DNA from: Phallus indusiatus
Lineage: Eukaryota; Basidiomycota; Agaricomycetes; Phallales; Phallaceae
Direction: 5' to 3'
Length of the DNA stretch: 64,000 bases
Assembly: GCA_027605045.1 (NCBI GenBank)
Contig: JAQFWX010000025.1
Location: forward strand, 62,001-126,000
In this document: in pieces, positions 44,586-56,029 of the stretch
How the letters are laid out: each line of letters opens with the position of its first letter
Numbering within the stretch: position 1 is the first letter of the stretch
Position numbers and translations under genes: made by a program
The notes under the pieces: model-generated
Told to the model about the DNA's origin: nothing
The model's input: the letters and a program-made list of their open reading frames with translations, nothing else
Databases searched by the model: none

Positions 44586-46122
44586 ATGGACTCCTCAGAG
44601 AATGTCTCATACAGTCAGTCCCAATCCCGTCTCCGCCTTCCCCTGTCTGTCCCGCTCAGGCTGACCTATGGTTCTTTTGTCATTTCATTGTCATGCGCAC
44701 CAGTCATCATTCATGATCTCAGTCCGGAAGTGCGTCCTTTTTTTCCCTCTCCACATCCTACTCGATTTTATTAATAAATAAATCCCCTTCTTTTGGCTTT
44801 TCCATCCATGTCTTCAGGCCAGGATTCTATACTTGTCTCCTTCTCTCACTGATGTCCTTGGTAAGCGCCCAGTGGTCTCGTCTCAGTCTCCTCATCCTCC
44901 ATTCTTGGCTTTCGTTCCTAATGCTTCTTCCGCAATTATCCAAGGTTTCGACCCTGACGATACTATGGGTACTTCCTCCTTTGATTGGATTCATCCGGAC
45001 GAAGTAGAGGCCGCGAGACAACTTCATTAGTATGTCCCTGTGCCACTTCCAACTGCTTCCTATTTTCCCCGATATCGTTTCACGTCTCACATTCTACATC
45101 CAGTGAGACTATTCGCGACGATAAGGCTGCTGCGGTTGCTTATCTACGTGTCAAAAATCAAGCCGATCGTTGGGTAGGCGTTGTCATAGTCAGTCGTCTG
45201 TTCCCCCCCCCCCCCCTTTTTACTCTGGTCAGACAAGGTATCTGACATTATCCGTTCCGTTTCACTCTTAAAACAGCAACGGAGTGTTGTTCATAATGCT
45301 TTAATCGGAAGCCTTTCATTTGCTAAGCCTGGCGCGAAAGCTATGCATACCGCCGCCACAGCCCAAGAAGTAGCATTTCTCAACCCAGCCGCATACCAGA
45401 CACAACTTGAATTCAGGGTTGGTTGGCGCTTCTATACATACACTTTTTTGAGAATCACTCTATTGACATTTTCCTTCCCCCCCTTTTTTTTCAATTTGAA
45501 TATTAGAAATGGAACGACCCTAAGCCAAAGGCATCTATAGTCAATCCACGAGATATGAGCGTACCCTTCGAAACCCTGTTCAACGATATCCCTATTCCCT
45601 CAGAGCGAACCGGCCTCATCCTTAATCGATATTCTCGCCTGTGCACCATCATGTATTGCACAAATAACTGTATATTTGACCCTCTTAAGCTCCGGAACCG
45701 CAGTCTTTATGATTTTGTGCACCCAGAAGACGAAGCCAACGTTCGACAGTGTATTGATGTCTCAAAAGGCTGGGGAGTTAGTGACTCTGGTCATCCAAGC
45801 GATGGGGGTTTTGTATTCGGCTCGTTCAGAACCTGCCTCTCGGGCAGGGATAGTTCGGATGGGTAAGTCTTTTTCTAATTCATATTTTTTTATTTCGCTT
45901 GCCATGCCATTTATTTCATTTCATTTCATCTCCCTATCGTTTCTCCCTCGTTTCTTCATGATTCCGGATGCCATGGTAAATAGAATTAACATGCGTCATA
46001 GAAAAAGATCAGCCGTATCGAACAACATTATCGATCCAAGCGATATAGTCAGACTGGAAGCGATCTTTTCCGCTCATTCCGATGGTTTCATTGTCATTGT
46101 ACGGAAGGCCCAAGACCTATAA
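44586..46122 (+). CDS. PAS-domain protein
   Basis: A likely sensor or regulator with two PAS folds. ATG 44586 gives MDSSENVSYSQSQSRLRL. After an intron, PAS-1 reads ARILYLSPSLTDVLGKRP, GFDPDDTMGTSSFDWIHPDE, VEAARQLH. Following exons give YLRVKNQADRWVGVVIVSR, then VVHNALIGSLSFAKPGAKAM. PAS-2 reads RTGLILNRYSRLCTIMYC, LRNRSLYDFVHPEDEANVRQ. The C-terminal part after a long intron is IVRLEAIFSAHSDGFIVIVR, stopping at 46122. No zinc finger, kinase or response-regulator domain is visible, which separates it from white-collar proteins. The NCR(F)xxC flavin-binding motif of LOV domains is not seen. The C-terminus may extend through exons I did not resolve. One intron contains a 14-base C run (about 45203-45216). 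Confidence 0.75.
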
Positions 46123-48287
46123 TTGTGATCTATATTCTATATATCACCCATCACCTTTTTTGTCTATTATTCCTTGTCGCTTATACTTCTGTCTCCCTAT
46201 CGAAGAAGTAATCTTTTTGTCAAAAAGAAGCCTTCTACATAGCTGCTTTGAGTCGTTTTTTAAGACAGATGTCGCTTCAAGCTCACGATTGTTTCTTAAC
46301 CAAAGTCATGTGCACTATTTCTTATCATTTTTATCACACATCACAAAACTCGCATCCTTTGGCAGGGGACATTGTATATGATCTTTTCAGCATGTACATA
46401 AACACGATTTGACGTTGGAGATCATGGCCCATGGGCAAGGTCTCAGTCCTTGGGGCTGCTCATGGACTTTACGACACCATAGGTACAATTGTCAGGCTAG
46501 TAATCTGGCCTCTTGTTGTTTTTCTTTCTTTCTGCTTTTTCATTTTCATTTTGGATCTAAAAGCTAGCTCTGGTATTGTGTTTATAGGTGTACAATTAGA
46601 AGGAAGGGAGGAGAAAAGTAATACATATCAATTTTTTTTTCATCGTCGCTTTGTTGTCAATGTTGTTTCCATCACTAGAATTTCTCATAAATGAACTGGT
46701 TTGATGTCTACTCGGCCGTTTGAAAGCGGACACAGACGACAAATTAATTGAAAAGATGGAGGTAGGTATATGCGCGACATTGTTCAAATTTTCAATATTC
46801 AACACTTGTCCATAATCTCGCACTCAACTAAGAACACTCGAATGAAAGAAAAATAGGTGATTCAAATCCTAGTACAGGTATTGTCAAATCCAATTTTGAC
46901 ATGCGTGTGGTTCTCGTGCATGCATAAAATGCTTGGACCGATGTGCCATGATCTCAAAGCTTAAACCGCCTGGAGCTTGGACCGGATATTTTGAACGTGC
47001 CTCCGGGGATTAATATCTCAAAGCTGTATGTCATGTGAGAATCAAGAAGCCCGCGTTAATCACAACGATAAATGTCAAGGGAGATTCTAAAAATTGACCT
47101 TCTATAGAAAGCTGGATATTGGATTATAAGATGTATATAGAGTAAAGTCAGACGTAAGAGATCGTAAAATTGGCGTTAACACGATACAACACGGCACACA
47201 CGATACAGCGCGACACAGCACAAAATGGGTGGAGGACAAAAGCTCGATTTATTATGTAATATATATTGTACTTAATATAGCCCGAACTAATAAAATCCAA
47301 CACTGGAAGAAAGGTTGAAGAATCTCTCTCTGCCAAGAATAGCGCATAAATGTAATTTTTCGTGAATGTCGGAGGAGGCGGGTGGTTGGGCCGCCGGGAA
47401 GCCCGAGTCAAAAATTATTTCTGGCTGTGTCGATAGTTGTTCATTTTGACAATCTGATCAAGCAAAGTTAATAGACCCCCATTGTATATTATGCCTCTCA
47501 ACTGAACTTTCGAAAACCGGAGAAGATGTCCATATTAAATTAATGTCAAGATCGAGAATACATACTGTTGATTCTTCTGTCTGGTTGTGCTTTGACTGAT
47601 GCTGGAATTTTTTCCCCGGATGTATTATTATCATGGTTGGTCGTTTATATGCTAATCCCGGAAGTACAAAGAAGTTCTCGATGGAAAAAAAAGAGGTTTC
47701 AATCATTCCTTACTTGGTGTTTCAAAATCAGCTCCGATTTATACAGGGCTTTCTTACTCTTTTAGCATGGGACGAGGTGAGAATACGTACACAAGGCACG
47801 AATCATATTTAGACCATATTCTTCGAAGATTGGCTTGCACCATTGTAACTGCAGCACCATGACTCAGAATCCCGAGATAGCAACATGATATGTCAACTTG
47901 AAAGAAAAAGTTATGAATGATCAGTACCAACTTTGATGTCGTTAAATGTATTGAAAAAGGCACCAATAACAGATTTTGCTGCTGATAAATAGAAGCTTGA
48001 AGTTGGCATGTACGTGAGTTGGTGATGCAAGAGTGCGGCATTACGACATTTATGTCAAACAAAGCATGCATGCAACTTCGACTTGACTTGGACAGTATGT
48101 CCGTTTTTGGTGTCGGTTACCGTCAAGCTGTGCAGACCAGTTTGATGTATATTTTGTCTTAGAATTTGAATTTGTTGGGACATGGTAATGATGACAGGAG
48201 CACTTTTCGTCCTGTTTTGCAATTTCGGCCCGGGGGGTGATGTAATCGGCTTGACATGAATGTGACACGCCAGTTGCTTTTCCTTCC
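46123..48287. other. long intergenic, no gene supported
   Basis: About 2.2 kb. Frames such as 46431-46694 (+) and 47754-48071 (-) lack motifs and splice logic. Base composition is AT-rich and no terminal inverted repeats were noticed. I cannot exclude a small split gene. Confidence 0.45.
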
Positions 48288-49285
48288 ATGCAGCGGTCCT
48301 TGGCCCGGCGTACCCGCGCAGTTATCCCCAAAAAATGGTATTCAACAGCAAAGGGCTCAAGTACTACTCATTTTGGGTATAGAGAAGTTCCAACAAATGA
48401 AAAAGAAAATCTCGTCAAAAACGTGTTTTCCTCGGTGGCAAGCTCGTATGATGTGATGAACGACGCCATGTCGTTTGGCATACACCGTCTCTGGAAAGAC
48501 GACTTTGTGTCATCTTTGAATCCTGGGAAGGATGTCGTTGGTGCGAAAACAAAATGCATTGATGTTGCTGGTGGAACTGGGGATATTGCTTTGAGAATTT
48601 TGGACTGGGCCAGGGAGAAGCACGCGGATCGTGACTTGAGCGTAGACGTCGTCGACATTAACCCCAATATGCTCGAAGAAGGCCAGCGAAGGTTCAGACA
48701 GTCAATGTATCACAACAGTAAGTTTTTTCTTTCTTCACTAGCACTCCTTCAGTTTTTCATTCCTTTATATCCATCCTAATTAGCACCCCAAATATCTTTT
48801 CATGTTGGTGACGCCCAAAACTTGCCCAAAGACCAATTCCCTTCAGATACATATGATTTATACACCATCGCTTTCGGTATTCGCAACTGCACTTCCATCC
48901 CAGACGTCCTCAGCGAGGCATACCGCGTGCTCAAACCGGGCGGTACTTTTGCATGTCTAGAATTTAGCAAGGTTTCCAATCCTCTATTAGCCCAGTAAAT
49001 TATACCCCCTTTTCTTTAAATCTCTAAACGTAACTCTGCTTGCTTATTTACGCATTTTGTAGAGCATACGACACATACTCCTTTTCAATAATTCCGCTCC
49101 TGGGCTCGATAATTGCTAGCGATCGGGCTTCATATCAGTATCTTGTCGAATCTATTCGCCGGTTCCCACCACGAGAGGAATTTTCAGACATGATTAAAGC
49201 AGCCGGCTTTCAAACACCCAAGAAAGGAGCCTGGCGCGATCTTTGGGGTGGCATTGCCTCCATCCATACTGGCGTCAAACTTTAG
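48288..49285 (+). CDS. COQ5: COQ5, ubiquinone biosynthesis C-methyltransferase
   Basis: Coq5 methylates 2-methoxy-6-polyprenyl-1,4-benzoquinol in the mitochondrial matrix, as part of the coenzyme Q synthome. Three exons (48288-48717, 48784-48994, 49063-49285) make 287 residues. The N-terminus [20 protein letters not shown] is a good matrix-targeting presequence. Family motifs follow: [28 protein letters not shown], then SAM motif [81 protein letters not shown] and [20 protein letters not shown]. The C-terminus is [15 protein letters not shown]. All UbiE/COQ5 signatures are intact. It converges with RAD4, with 219 bp between the stops. Confidence 0.95.
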
Positions 49286-49504
49286 ACTGATGCATTTCAT
49301 CTCAATCTTAAAAAGAATTCCTAGGGGCACCAAATGATTATATACTATCTGTGGTCAGCCAACACACAACCATAATCTTATTTCCCTGCATCATGCCGGT
49401 CAAAATTACAACAGCCTATTATTGATTAGATACTTGCACAAATGTAATAAGATACTACCAGCCATATCTTCAATACAATATTCCATCCATCCAGGAGAGA
49501 TTGA

Positions 49505-52500
49505 TTAATCCAATAATGCAGACTCTATAGCATTTTCCTTTTCTCGTTCCTGACGCAGGGCCTCCTCGGTTTTAAGTTTACGCGGACGCAGAACCCTCGT
49601 CGAAGGCGAGGCTGCCACGGGGGTTCTTTTGCGCCGACTTCGAGGAGGCGCATCTGAATCCTCATTATCTGGTTCTTGAGCTTCGGAACCTGACGATTCA
49701 GTTCGAGGCCGCTTTCGTCGACGGGTGGAGTTTTTCGTCGTCGACGTCGACTTGGGAGTTTGTTTCGCCCTTCGTGGTGGTGGGTTCCTACCTTGAAGCG
49801 GCTTTGCAGGAGTCACTGGTAAAACGGCTGGGATATCTGTCTCTTCAACAGGCTGAAAAATCTCGGGGTTCGCTTCGGCAATTTCTTGAAGGGTTTTGGG
49901 CATAGCAGTCGAGGGCTGAACGAACGGTTCCATTTCGGTAGCCATGATGGTTTCGTCGGTCGCACCCTCTTCTTCTATGACAACTTCTGGGAGTACATTA
50001 ATGATGGAATGGCCCGGGAGATCTGTCTCGCCGTTCGGAATGCTATCGTTGATAGTTTGTGCCACGGGATAAGCTTGTTTGGGAAGTGTGTAGGCCTGAA
50101 CAACATTATCCGCCATTTCGATGAGGAAGCCTCCTGGTTCGTGTTCACCCGTAACCTAAATCTGTTATGAGCGGATAGAATAGAATTGACACTGGAGCTT
50201 TACTTCTTGGTTATCAATATCGTCTTCATTCTTATTCCCGTCACTCGCATATTGTTCTTGCAATCGTTTTTTGACACGAAGACCATTAATGAATTTGGCC
50301 CATTGTTTGAGCAATCGGTTTTCTTTCTTCAAGCGTTCCTTTTCTTCAGCGTCTTTTGTAACTTCCCAGTATGCCTGTGCGAGAAGTCAGATCTATCTAT
50401 CTATGGCGCTATTAAGGAAAGGGAGACGCGCTTCAAGGAATGCCGACTCATTTTCCGCTGCAATGACAATACCAGTTAAAATCGGGAAGGCTCGACGATT
50501 TTTGAATTCAAAACCAGTCTGTAATTAATGCGTTATACTGCGACAAAGTTTGAAATGGCAACAAAACATACCACTGCTTCAGCGTAGTCGAAACCCAAAT
50601 CCTTCGCAATTTTGGCACTTCCTTTGACTGACGAAAGGTGAGCTTAGGCAATCAATTACAAATAGCGATGAAAATAGCCTACATGGGACATGAACGGCCC
50701 CTGCGGGCAACATCGTGTCAACGTACAGATCAATGTTTCCAAAGTCATTCTTCGGAATTTTGCCCTAAGGCAGGATAAATGGTACGTCTTACTTAAAAAC
50801 AATATAGACGTACATTTACGACAGGTCGAGGAATATAAAGTTCTGTTTGGAAGTCTGCGTATAAACCTTGTGTGACGCCACTAGTTTCCTCGCTGGTTGA
50901 TGCGTTGGTATCGGCTACTTCAAGGGCTCGTTTACGATTAATGGTAACAGGTCGGACCTTGGCAGTTTTCAATGGCTGTTCTCCTTCCTTTACAACACGC
51001 CCGGAGCGCATCCAGTTTTCTGACGTCTTGAGACCAACAAGAAGATTAGTTCGAGAGAATACTGGCTCTCCACGGAAACGACCAATCTCATTTCGAGGAT
51101 GTATGACTTGATCGCGAAGGACGTGTCGTTCAATAACGTATCTAAATGTTGATATGAATGATGTGACATTGGATCTTGCTCATTGGGGAACTGACAGTGG
51201 ATGGTCTTTGAATGCCACGACTGACGTCGGCATGCCTTCGATGATTTGTTGGTGCTGGAGCTCGGCATCTTCTAGATCATCTCGGTGCTAAAAAATATTA
51301 TATTAGAAAGCAGCCATAATGAATACGGACAACATACTAAGCGGTAGGGTCTGGAAAGCAGAGACATGACTGCGTCCCACCATTCCTTTTTTCCTTTGCC
51401 CCCCAAACGAAGTTTGGAGGTCTTCGTACTGAACTCGCGAGCGTATCTTACGATGGTACATGAGCATAACTCAAAACACGAGGTAAGAGTTGGAATGCAC
51501 CTTTGCGTTACATCTCTGGCATACCCATCTTCTTCGAAAGCCAAAACATACACCATCCGATTTCTCCTATCGTGCTTAGGAGGCTCAAACTTAGCTTTGT
51601 CGTTGAAGTGGTCTCTGATCGGATCTATGGAAAACCATCGTCCATCGGCCCTCGAAAAAACTTCAGTCCATTGAGTGGGTGGAAGGTCTTGAGGCGAAGT
51701 GTTGGGAGCTGGCATTTTCTTAGATCGTCCGTATTATATTACAAGAATAAATCATTACTCTTTTGACTCTGCCTAAGGGTCTTGCCTCGTGACTGTTGTT
51801 TTCGGAGCTTCACGAATGATACTTTTTTTTCGGTTTCAGGAGTCTTGCCGCTCAGTGTTTGTCCAACACCAGGAAACACTGCTTTGCCTTTGCCTTTCCT
51901 GTCAATTTGAGGTTGAGGGCTTTCTCTTTGGAGGACTTTGGCAGGATCTTTCCCGAGACTAGCTTTCCACGGTACGCTTTGAATGCTTATAATCAGCCGG
52001 GCAGGTATATCCAAGGCACGACAGAGAGCGGTGAATAGCTGAGCCGAAACGTCTCGAGAACCTTCCCGTAGCAAAACATGTTTTTGAAGCGATTTACACG
52101 AGCGGATTATTTCACCCTCGTCCTCAGACTCGGTCTCTCCCCGCATGGACTCTACAAATAGTAGCATTAGATCAATTACCAAGAGACAATGACGATGGCG
52201 GTACTTTTTTGTTTGCGAATTAGTTCCCGCTGAACCTCATCAAATGTCCGATTCTGTATTTCGCCGCTACCTGGAGGGTCTGCCTTGAAGAAGCTTTCAC
52301 GCCACCACTGGGCAAGTCGTTTCACTGCATTTTCAAACATGCGACCCCTTTGTCTAACATCGGGTTCTCGTTTTTTGTGTATGGTACTGAAAGCAAGCTG
52401 GAGCTGGAGGGGTACTAGAGACATTAGACGTGCCTGTTCAACCGAATTAGAATCAAGATTTCGAGAAAAGGAAAAGAATTTTTTTTTACGTACATGAAGC

Positions 52501-52893
52501 AGTTTGTCATTAAGGTATCGGTTCCGGATTCGGCCGTTGGATATGAGACAGATTGTGTGTATTTTATGAACTTGGAGGCGAAGAACACGCTCTGCATGGC
52601 TCATGACACGCTTCCTGCAGGTCAAAACTTAGCAGAGAAACGATGCGTAATATAACTGATCACTACTTCATAGTCTTCGGTTCATTTTCTTGATCATCCA
52701 ACGTAATTTCGAACGATTTTGAAGGGCCTTCATTGACAAGTTGGCTGGTAAAAGGAACAGTCGTCGCGTCGCTGGATTGAGCTTGATGGGTTGCTTCAAG
52801 GACATCTACTTGCTCCCAATCCATATCATCGTCACTTGAAAAGTCATTTTCATGTTGACTAAGCGAGCTGCTGTTATCATCTTCATTGTACAT
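49505..52893 (-). CDS. RAD4: RAD4/XPC, DNA damage recognition protein
   Basis: Rad4/XPC with Rad23 detects helix-distorting lesions and starts global nucleotide-excision repair. From ATG 52893 an acidic segment (SSDDDMDWEQVDVLEA) is followed by HAERVLRLQVHKIHTICLIS and an N-terminal transglutaminase-like part (VSAQLFTALCRALDIPARLI). The second part is TQWTEVFSRADGRWFSIDPI, VYVLAFEEDGYARDVTQRYA, then REFSTKTSKLRLGGKGKKEW. BHD1-3 follow: IEGMPTSVVAFKDHPLYVIE, HPRNEIGRFRGEPVFSRTNL, LKTSENWMRSGRVVKEGEQP, LYIPRPVVNGKIPKNDFGNI, DLYVDTMLPAGAVHVP, and KDLGFDYAEAVTGFEFKNRR. A basic coiled tail and a disordered, probably nuclear-localising C-terminus end ENAIESALLD. A possible extra 5' exon (ATG 52998) splices in frame. 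Around ten introns. Confidence 0.93.
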
Positions 52894-53748
52894 AGCGGTC
52901 TGAACAGACTAGTGAAAACCAGAGGTTCAATATTTCGTTGATGCCAAATCCATTAGAGCGCGTGACAGTAACGCTGACTCAGACACCATAGTCATCATCG
53001 GAACCGGCTGCAGCAAAACGATAGGCCAGAACCGTCGATTGCGTGGTATTTTTCGGTTTTTTTTTTCAAGTACAGCTGTATTTATTAACGACCAGGCAAA
53101 GAGGGCTAATTACCGATGATAGCATCGTAACTTGCACGTAATAAACAAAGAGTGAAAAAATGAGGGTAATATGACGGTCCTGAATTAGTTTTCTTGGAAC
53201 TAGTAAAGGAACCCCTATGAAACGACACGGCTTGAAGTCATCAAGCAATCTAACAATTTGTGGGCTAAATGACAAGCCAACGCCTAATATTGGAACAACG
53301 GGGCGCCCCGTTCTAATGTAGCTGCCTTTTGTAGTGTAAATAGCACGCGGGTGAGGTGCTAATTAACGGACGCCACAATGAAGCATCTACGGTAACCAAA
53401 TGGTGCGTTCAATACATGAGGCTAGTGGAGGTATACTGACCTCGGTTTAGCATCAAGTTTGAAAGTATGTGCATAGCTTGAGAATGGCGGGTCAATCATC
53501 CACAAAATCTCAGAATGTAGATGAGAAATCGAAGTGAGCTTGCAGCCTCGGAGTCCTGTTTACGGGATTATACCCTTTAAAGCTACGCAAAAAAAAAGAT
53601 GGTTATGTTGATTTATTCAGTGCCCAAAATTGTACTTGACATGATCGCGATTGAATTTTATTGATACTATTACACCTGACCAACACCTTGAGAAAGTTCG
53701 TGTTAATGATGGTAGCAAACCTACGTGTAGCTCAAGGTCGTTTGCATA
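52894..53748. other. intergenic, no gene recognised
   Basis: Holds the RAD4 promoter and perhaps a small 5' exon. The frame at 53066-53275 (-) has no support. Nothing else is seen. Confidence 0.5.
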
Positions 53749-54246
53749 TCAATCTTTGCTCAACGGGTCTCCATATACTGAAGCGACAATAAGAAGTTGA
53801 AACAAAGCAGAAGGGATGACAGAGGTACCTTTTCTCATATGCTCCACAACATGCATGTCTACAAGGTCGTCCTTTGCCTTCAAGGCAGCAACGTATTCAC
53901 CGCGTGATTCCCATGCACTGCCACGAACTAACTTTAAGACGTCCTCTCTCTCTTTCTCTACTTCTTTTCTTCGGGATTTATTTTCGCGGCCCTCTCGGGC
54001 AATGATGTGCGCAGACGAAGATGAAGGGAGACGTCGCTTAGTTTGGTTGGGTGACAAATACGAGGAAGCTATCTGAGATGCTGTCTGGGACGAGACCTCT
54101 TCAGGTGGAGGAGAACTAGAACTCGGACTTGATGGCGATGGCGAAAGTTCTTCAGGTGGCGAGTTCATGAGTGTCTTTGAATTTGAGTGCCAGCTTGTAT
54201 GGGCGCTTGTTTTGGTGGCTCTTTTTGTCCTCCTTGAATCTTTCAT
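53749..54246 (-). CDS. small charged protein of unknown function
   Basis: I do not recognise this protein. ATG 54246 begins MKDSRRTKRATKTSAHTSW, followed by a Ser/Pro-rich disordered stretch. A more structured C-terminal half reads SSSAHIIAREGRENKSRRK, EVEKEREDVLKLVRGSAWES, RGEYVAALKAKDDLVDMHVV and EHMRK. A 51-nt intron (donor gtacct, acceptor cttcag) joins it to VYGDPLSKD and the stop at 53749-53751. The intron is a multiple of three with no stop, so the unspliced frame is also open. The C-terminal part looks conserved-type (helical, charged) but matches no family I can name. Only 10 bp separate this start from the start of the SET-TAD3 gene. A downstream Met (MNSPPEEL) is a reasonable alternative start. 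Confidence 0.6.
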   Translation of the reverse strand: MKDSRRTKRATKTSAHTSWHSNSKTLMNSPPEELSPSPSSPSSSSPPPEEVSSQTASQIASSYLSPNQTKRRLPSSSSAHIIAREGRENKSRRKEVEKEREDVLKLVRGSAWESRGEYVAALKAKDDLVDMHVVEHMRKGTSVIPSALFQLLIVASVYGDPLSKD

Positions 54247-54256
54247 ATGAATATTT

Positions 54257-56029
54257 ATGCGAACACCTCATTTGAATCCATGCAAGTGTGAGATAAGATG
54301 GACGGAGACCAAGGGAAGGGGCATTTTCGGTAATAAATCTTCTATCCGTAATTCTTTGTGGATGTGTAATTGAAAGTAAACAGCGACCCAGCTCATTCCA
54401 GCACAGACAACAATCGAAATCAGTCCTGTCATGCTTTTCTCAAAAGCTGAATACGAGGAACATGGTCGGCATACGATTATAGATCATTATACTTTCAAGT
54501 GGAGAGATGGACGTATGGCACTTGCTCTGGGTCTAGGTATTTTTTGCCCTGTCACACCTCGAATTTCTTTTCAAACGGTCTTGTTACTCGCATCAGGCTC
54601 AATTTTCAATCACTCCTCGAACCCAAATGTAACATATGAATTGGATAACGCACATGCTTGTATCAGATATACTACAACAAGGGTGATACAACCGGATGAG
54701 GAACTTTGCATTTATTATGGCCACTCATTATGGTTTGAAGCTGCCGAATCCTCGCCAACCACCAATCTTGTCGAAAACAGGACACCGCAGGCTGAAGCTT
54801 TCAACCTGGCAGGGTTAGAAAATATAGATATACGAATAGAACAGCCTCGCTTGTATCTTGAGGAAGAACTGCCTTTTGAGAGAGTTAACATTAAAGAGGA
54901 GGAGGACGATAATGAAGTTGAAACAGGTGATACTTATTTCGGGATTGTCATAAATTTCCATCAAACTGACAAGTTGTATACAGTTGATGCATGGGTTGTT
55001 GACATTCCAAACGTCAATGGCATTGCCGAACTCATAAGGCATGTAAGCGTGCAATCGGTAGATTCCTCTAATCATTATTTTTAGCTGGTTGAAAGAGTCG
55101 GACTTACAACACCCCTCATTAAAACATGCCAAACACATACGTAGACTCAAACATAACGGCTCGAGCAGTAAGAATCAACCGTAACTAGTCGGTTCGACAT
55201 TTATTCATGTTTGTTTCTTAGTTATTACACTTCTTCTTACAGCTGCAGAAGCTATTCCTCCTTCTGTTCCAGGAAACCTAATACCTTATGTTACAAAAAT
55301 ACCACGGTTTCCTGCGAGGACTTTGGAACAGGCCAAAATCAAATCAACAATTTGGCCTGTCGTCTATGAGGCCCAGAATCACCGTGAACTTCGTGAAGAA
55401 TCACAACGCTGGACAAAAGAAACTGTTCAGTGGTTTCGGGATGCAATAAACGTTATAAACACAGAAGCAAAACGTGTGCATGCCCTCGGAGAAGTTCGTG
55501 ACCTTTTACCCTTTTCGGTTCTAATTAATAATGAATTTTTTTTACCCTAGCTACCTATTGTATCTTATGTACCATCAGAGGGATCTTCGGAAACACGCTC
55601 GTTTATTGCGTTTGATACCAGAAGGTCTACACAATCCCCACTTGCGCATTCGATTTTTAATCTTGTACGTTCAATTGGAGAATTAAGGCCTGTACCGGAA
55701 CCCTCCACCTCGACCGAAAACGGTCATAACTATTTGCTAACCTCAAGGACGCTCTTTACCACACATGAGCCTTGCGTATCTTGCAGCATGGCGCTTGTCC
55801 ACTCCCGTGTGAAAGAGGTAAGGACATGTTGAAAATGCTTGGTGCTCCTTGGACAACTAGATCGTCAAATTTGTAGATTGTGTATATTTACCCGATGCTC
55901 CAAACTGGCGGCTGCGGTGGAATAGCCTGCATTCCGGCTCTCAAAAATATCAATCATAGATTCAAAATTTGGAAGTGGCGAGGGTTCGAACATAGCACCG
56001 GAGGGATAGATCCTTGGATTGATGCTTGA
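54257..56029 (+). CDS. TAD3: SET domain fused to tRNA deaminase subunit TAD3
   Basis: Seven exons (54257-54329, 54384-54536, 54597-55038, 55085-55167, 55243-55493, 55551-55817, 55877-56029) sum to 1422 nt, 473 residues. The N-terminal SET domain reads IRWTETKGRGIFATQLIPAQ, ISPVMLFSKAEYEEHG, then GSIFNHSSNPNVTYELD and PDEELCIYYGHSLWF, which has the NHxxxPN and YYG motifs of SET lysine methyltransferases. The same exon 3 continues into the Tad3 N-terminal domain (YTVDAWVVDIPNVNGIAELI, then WLKESDLQHPSLKHAKHIRR). The deaminase domain: HSIFNLVRSIGEL (His ligand; the catalytic Glu position is Ile, as expected for the non-catalytic Tad3), CVSCSMALVHSRVKE (two Cys ligands), and MLQTGGCGGIACIPALKNIN. 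With Tad2 it would convert A34 to inosine in tRNAs. The exon 3/4 junction needs a GC-AG intron. Confidence 0.9.
55039..55084 (+). other. putative GC-AG intron in the SET-TAD3 gene
   Basis: The 46-nt interval begins AG/GCATGTAAG and ends tatttttag. Splicing at GC keeps the frame (phase 2) so that LI-S-WLKESDLQHPSLKHAK is continuous. Using the nearby GTAAGC at 55043 instead leads to a stop 20 codons later, before the deaminase domain. Confidence 0.6.

Noticed and set aside
43450..44774. Plus-strand frames over TRM61 and its promoter
   Set aside because: They are antisense to well-supported TRM61 exons and cross its promoter.
46431..46694. 87-codon frame with one hydrophobic run
   Set aside because: No conserved motif and a T-rich stretch explains the hydrophobic run.
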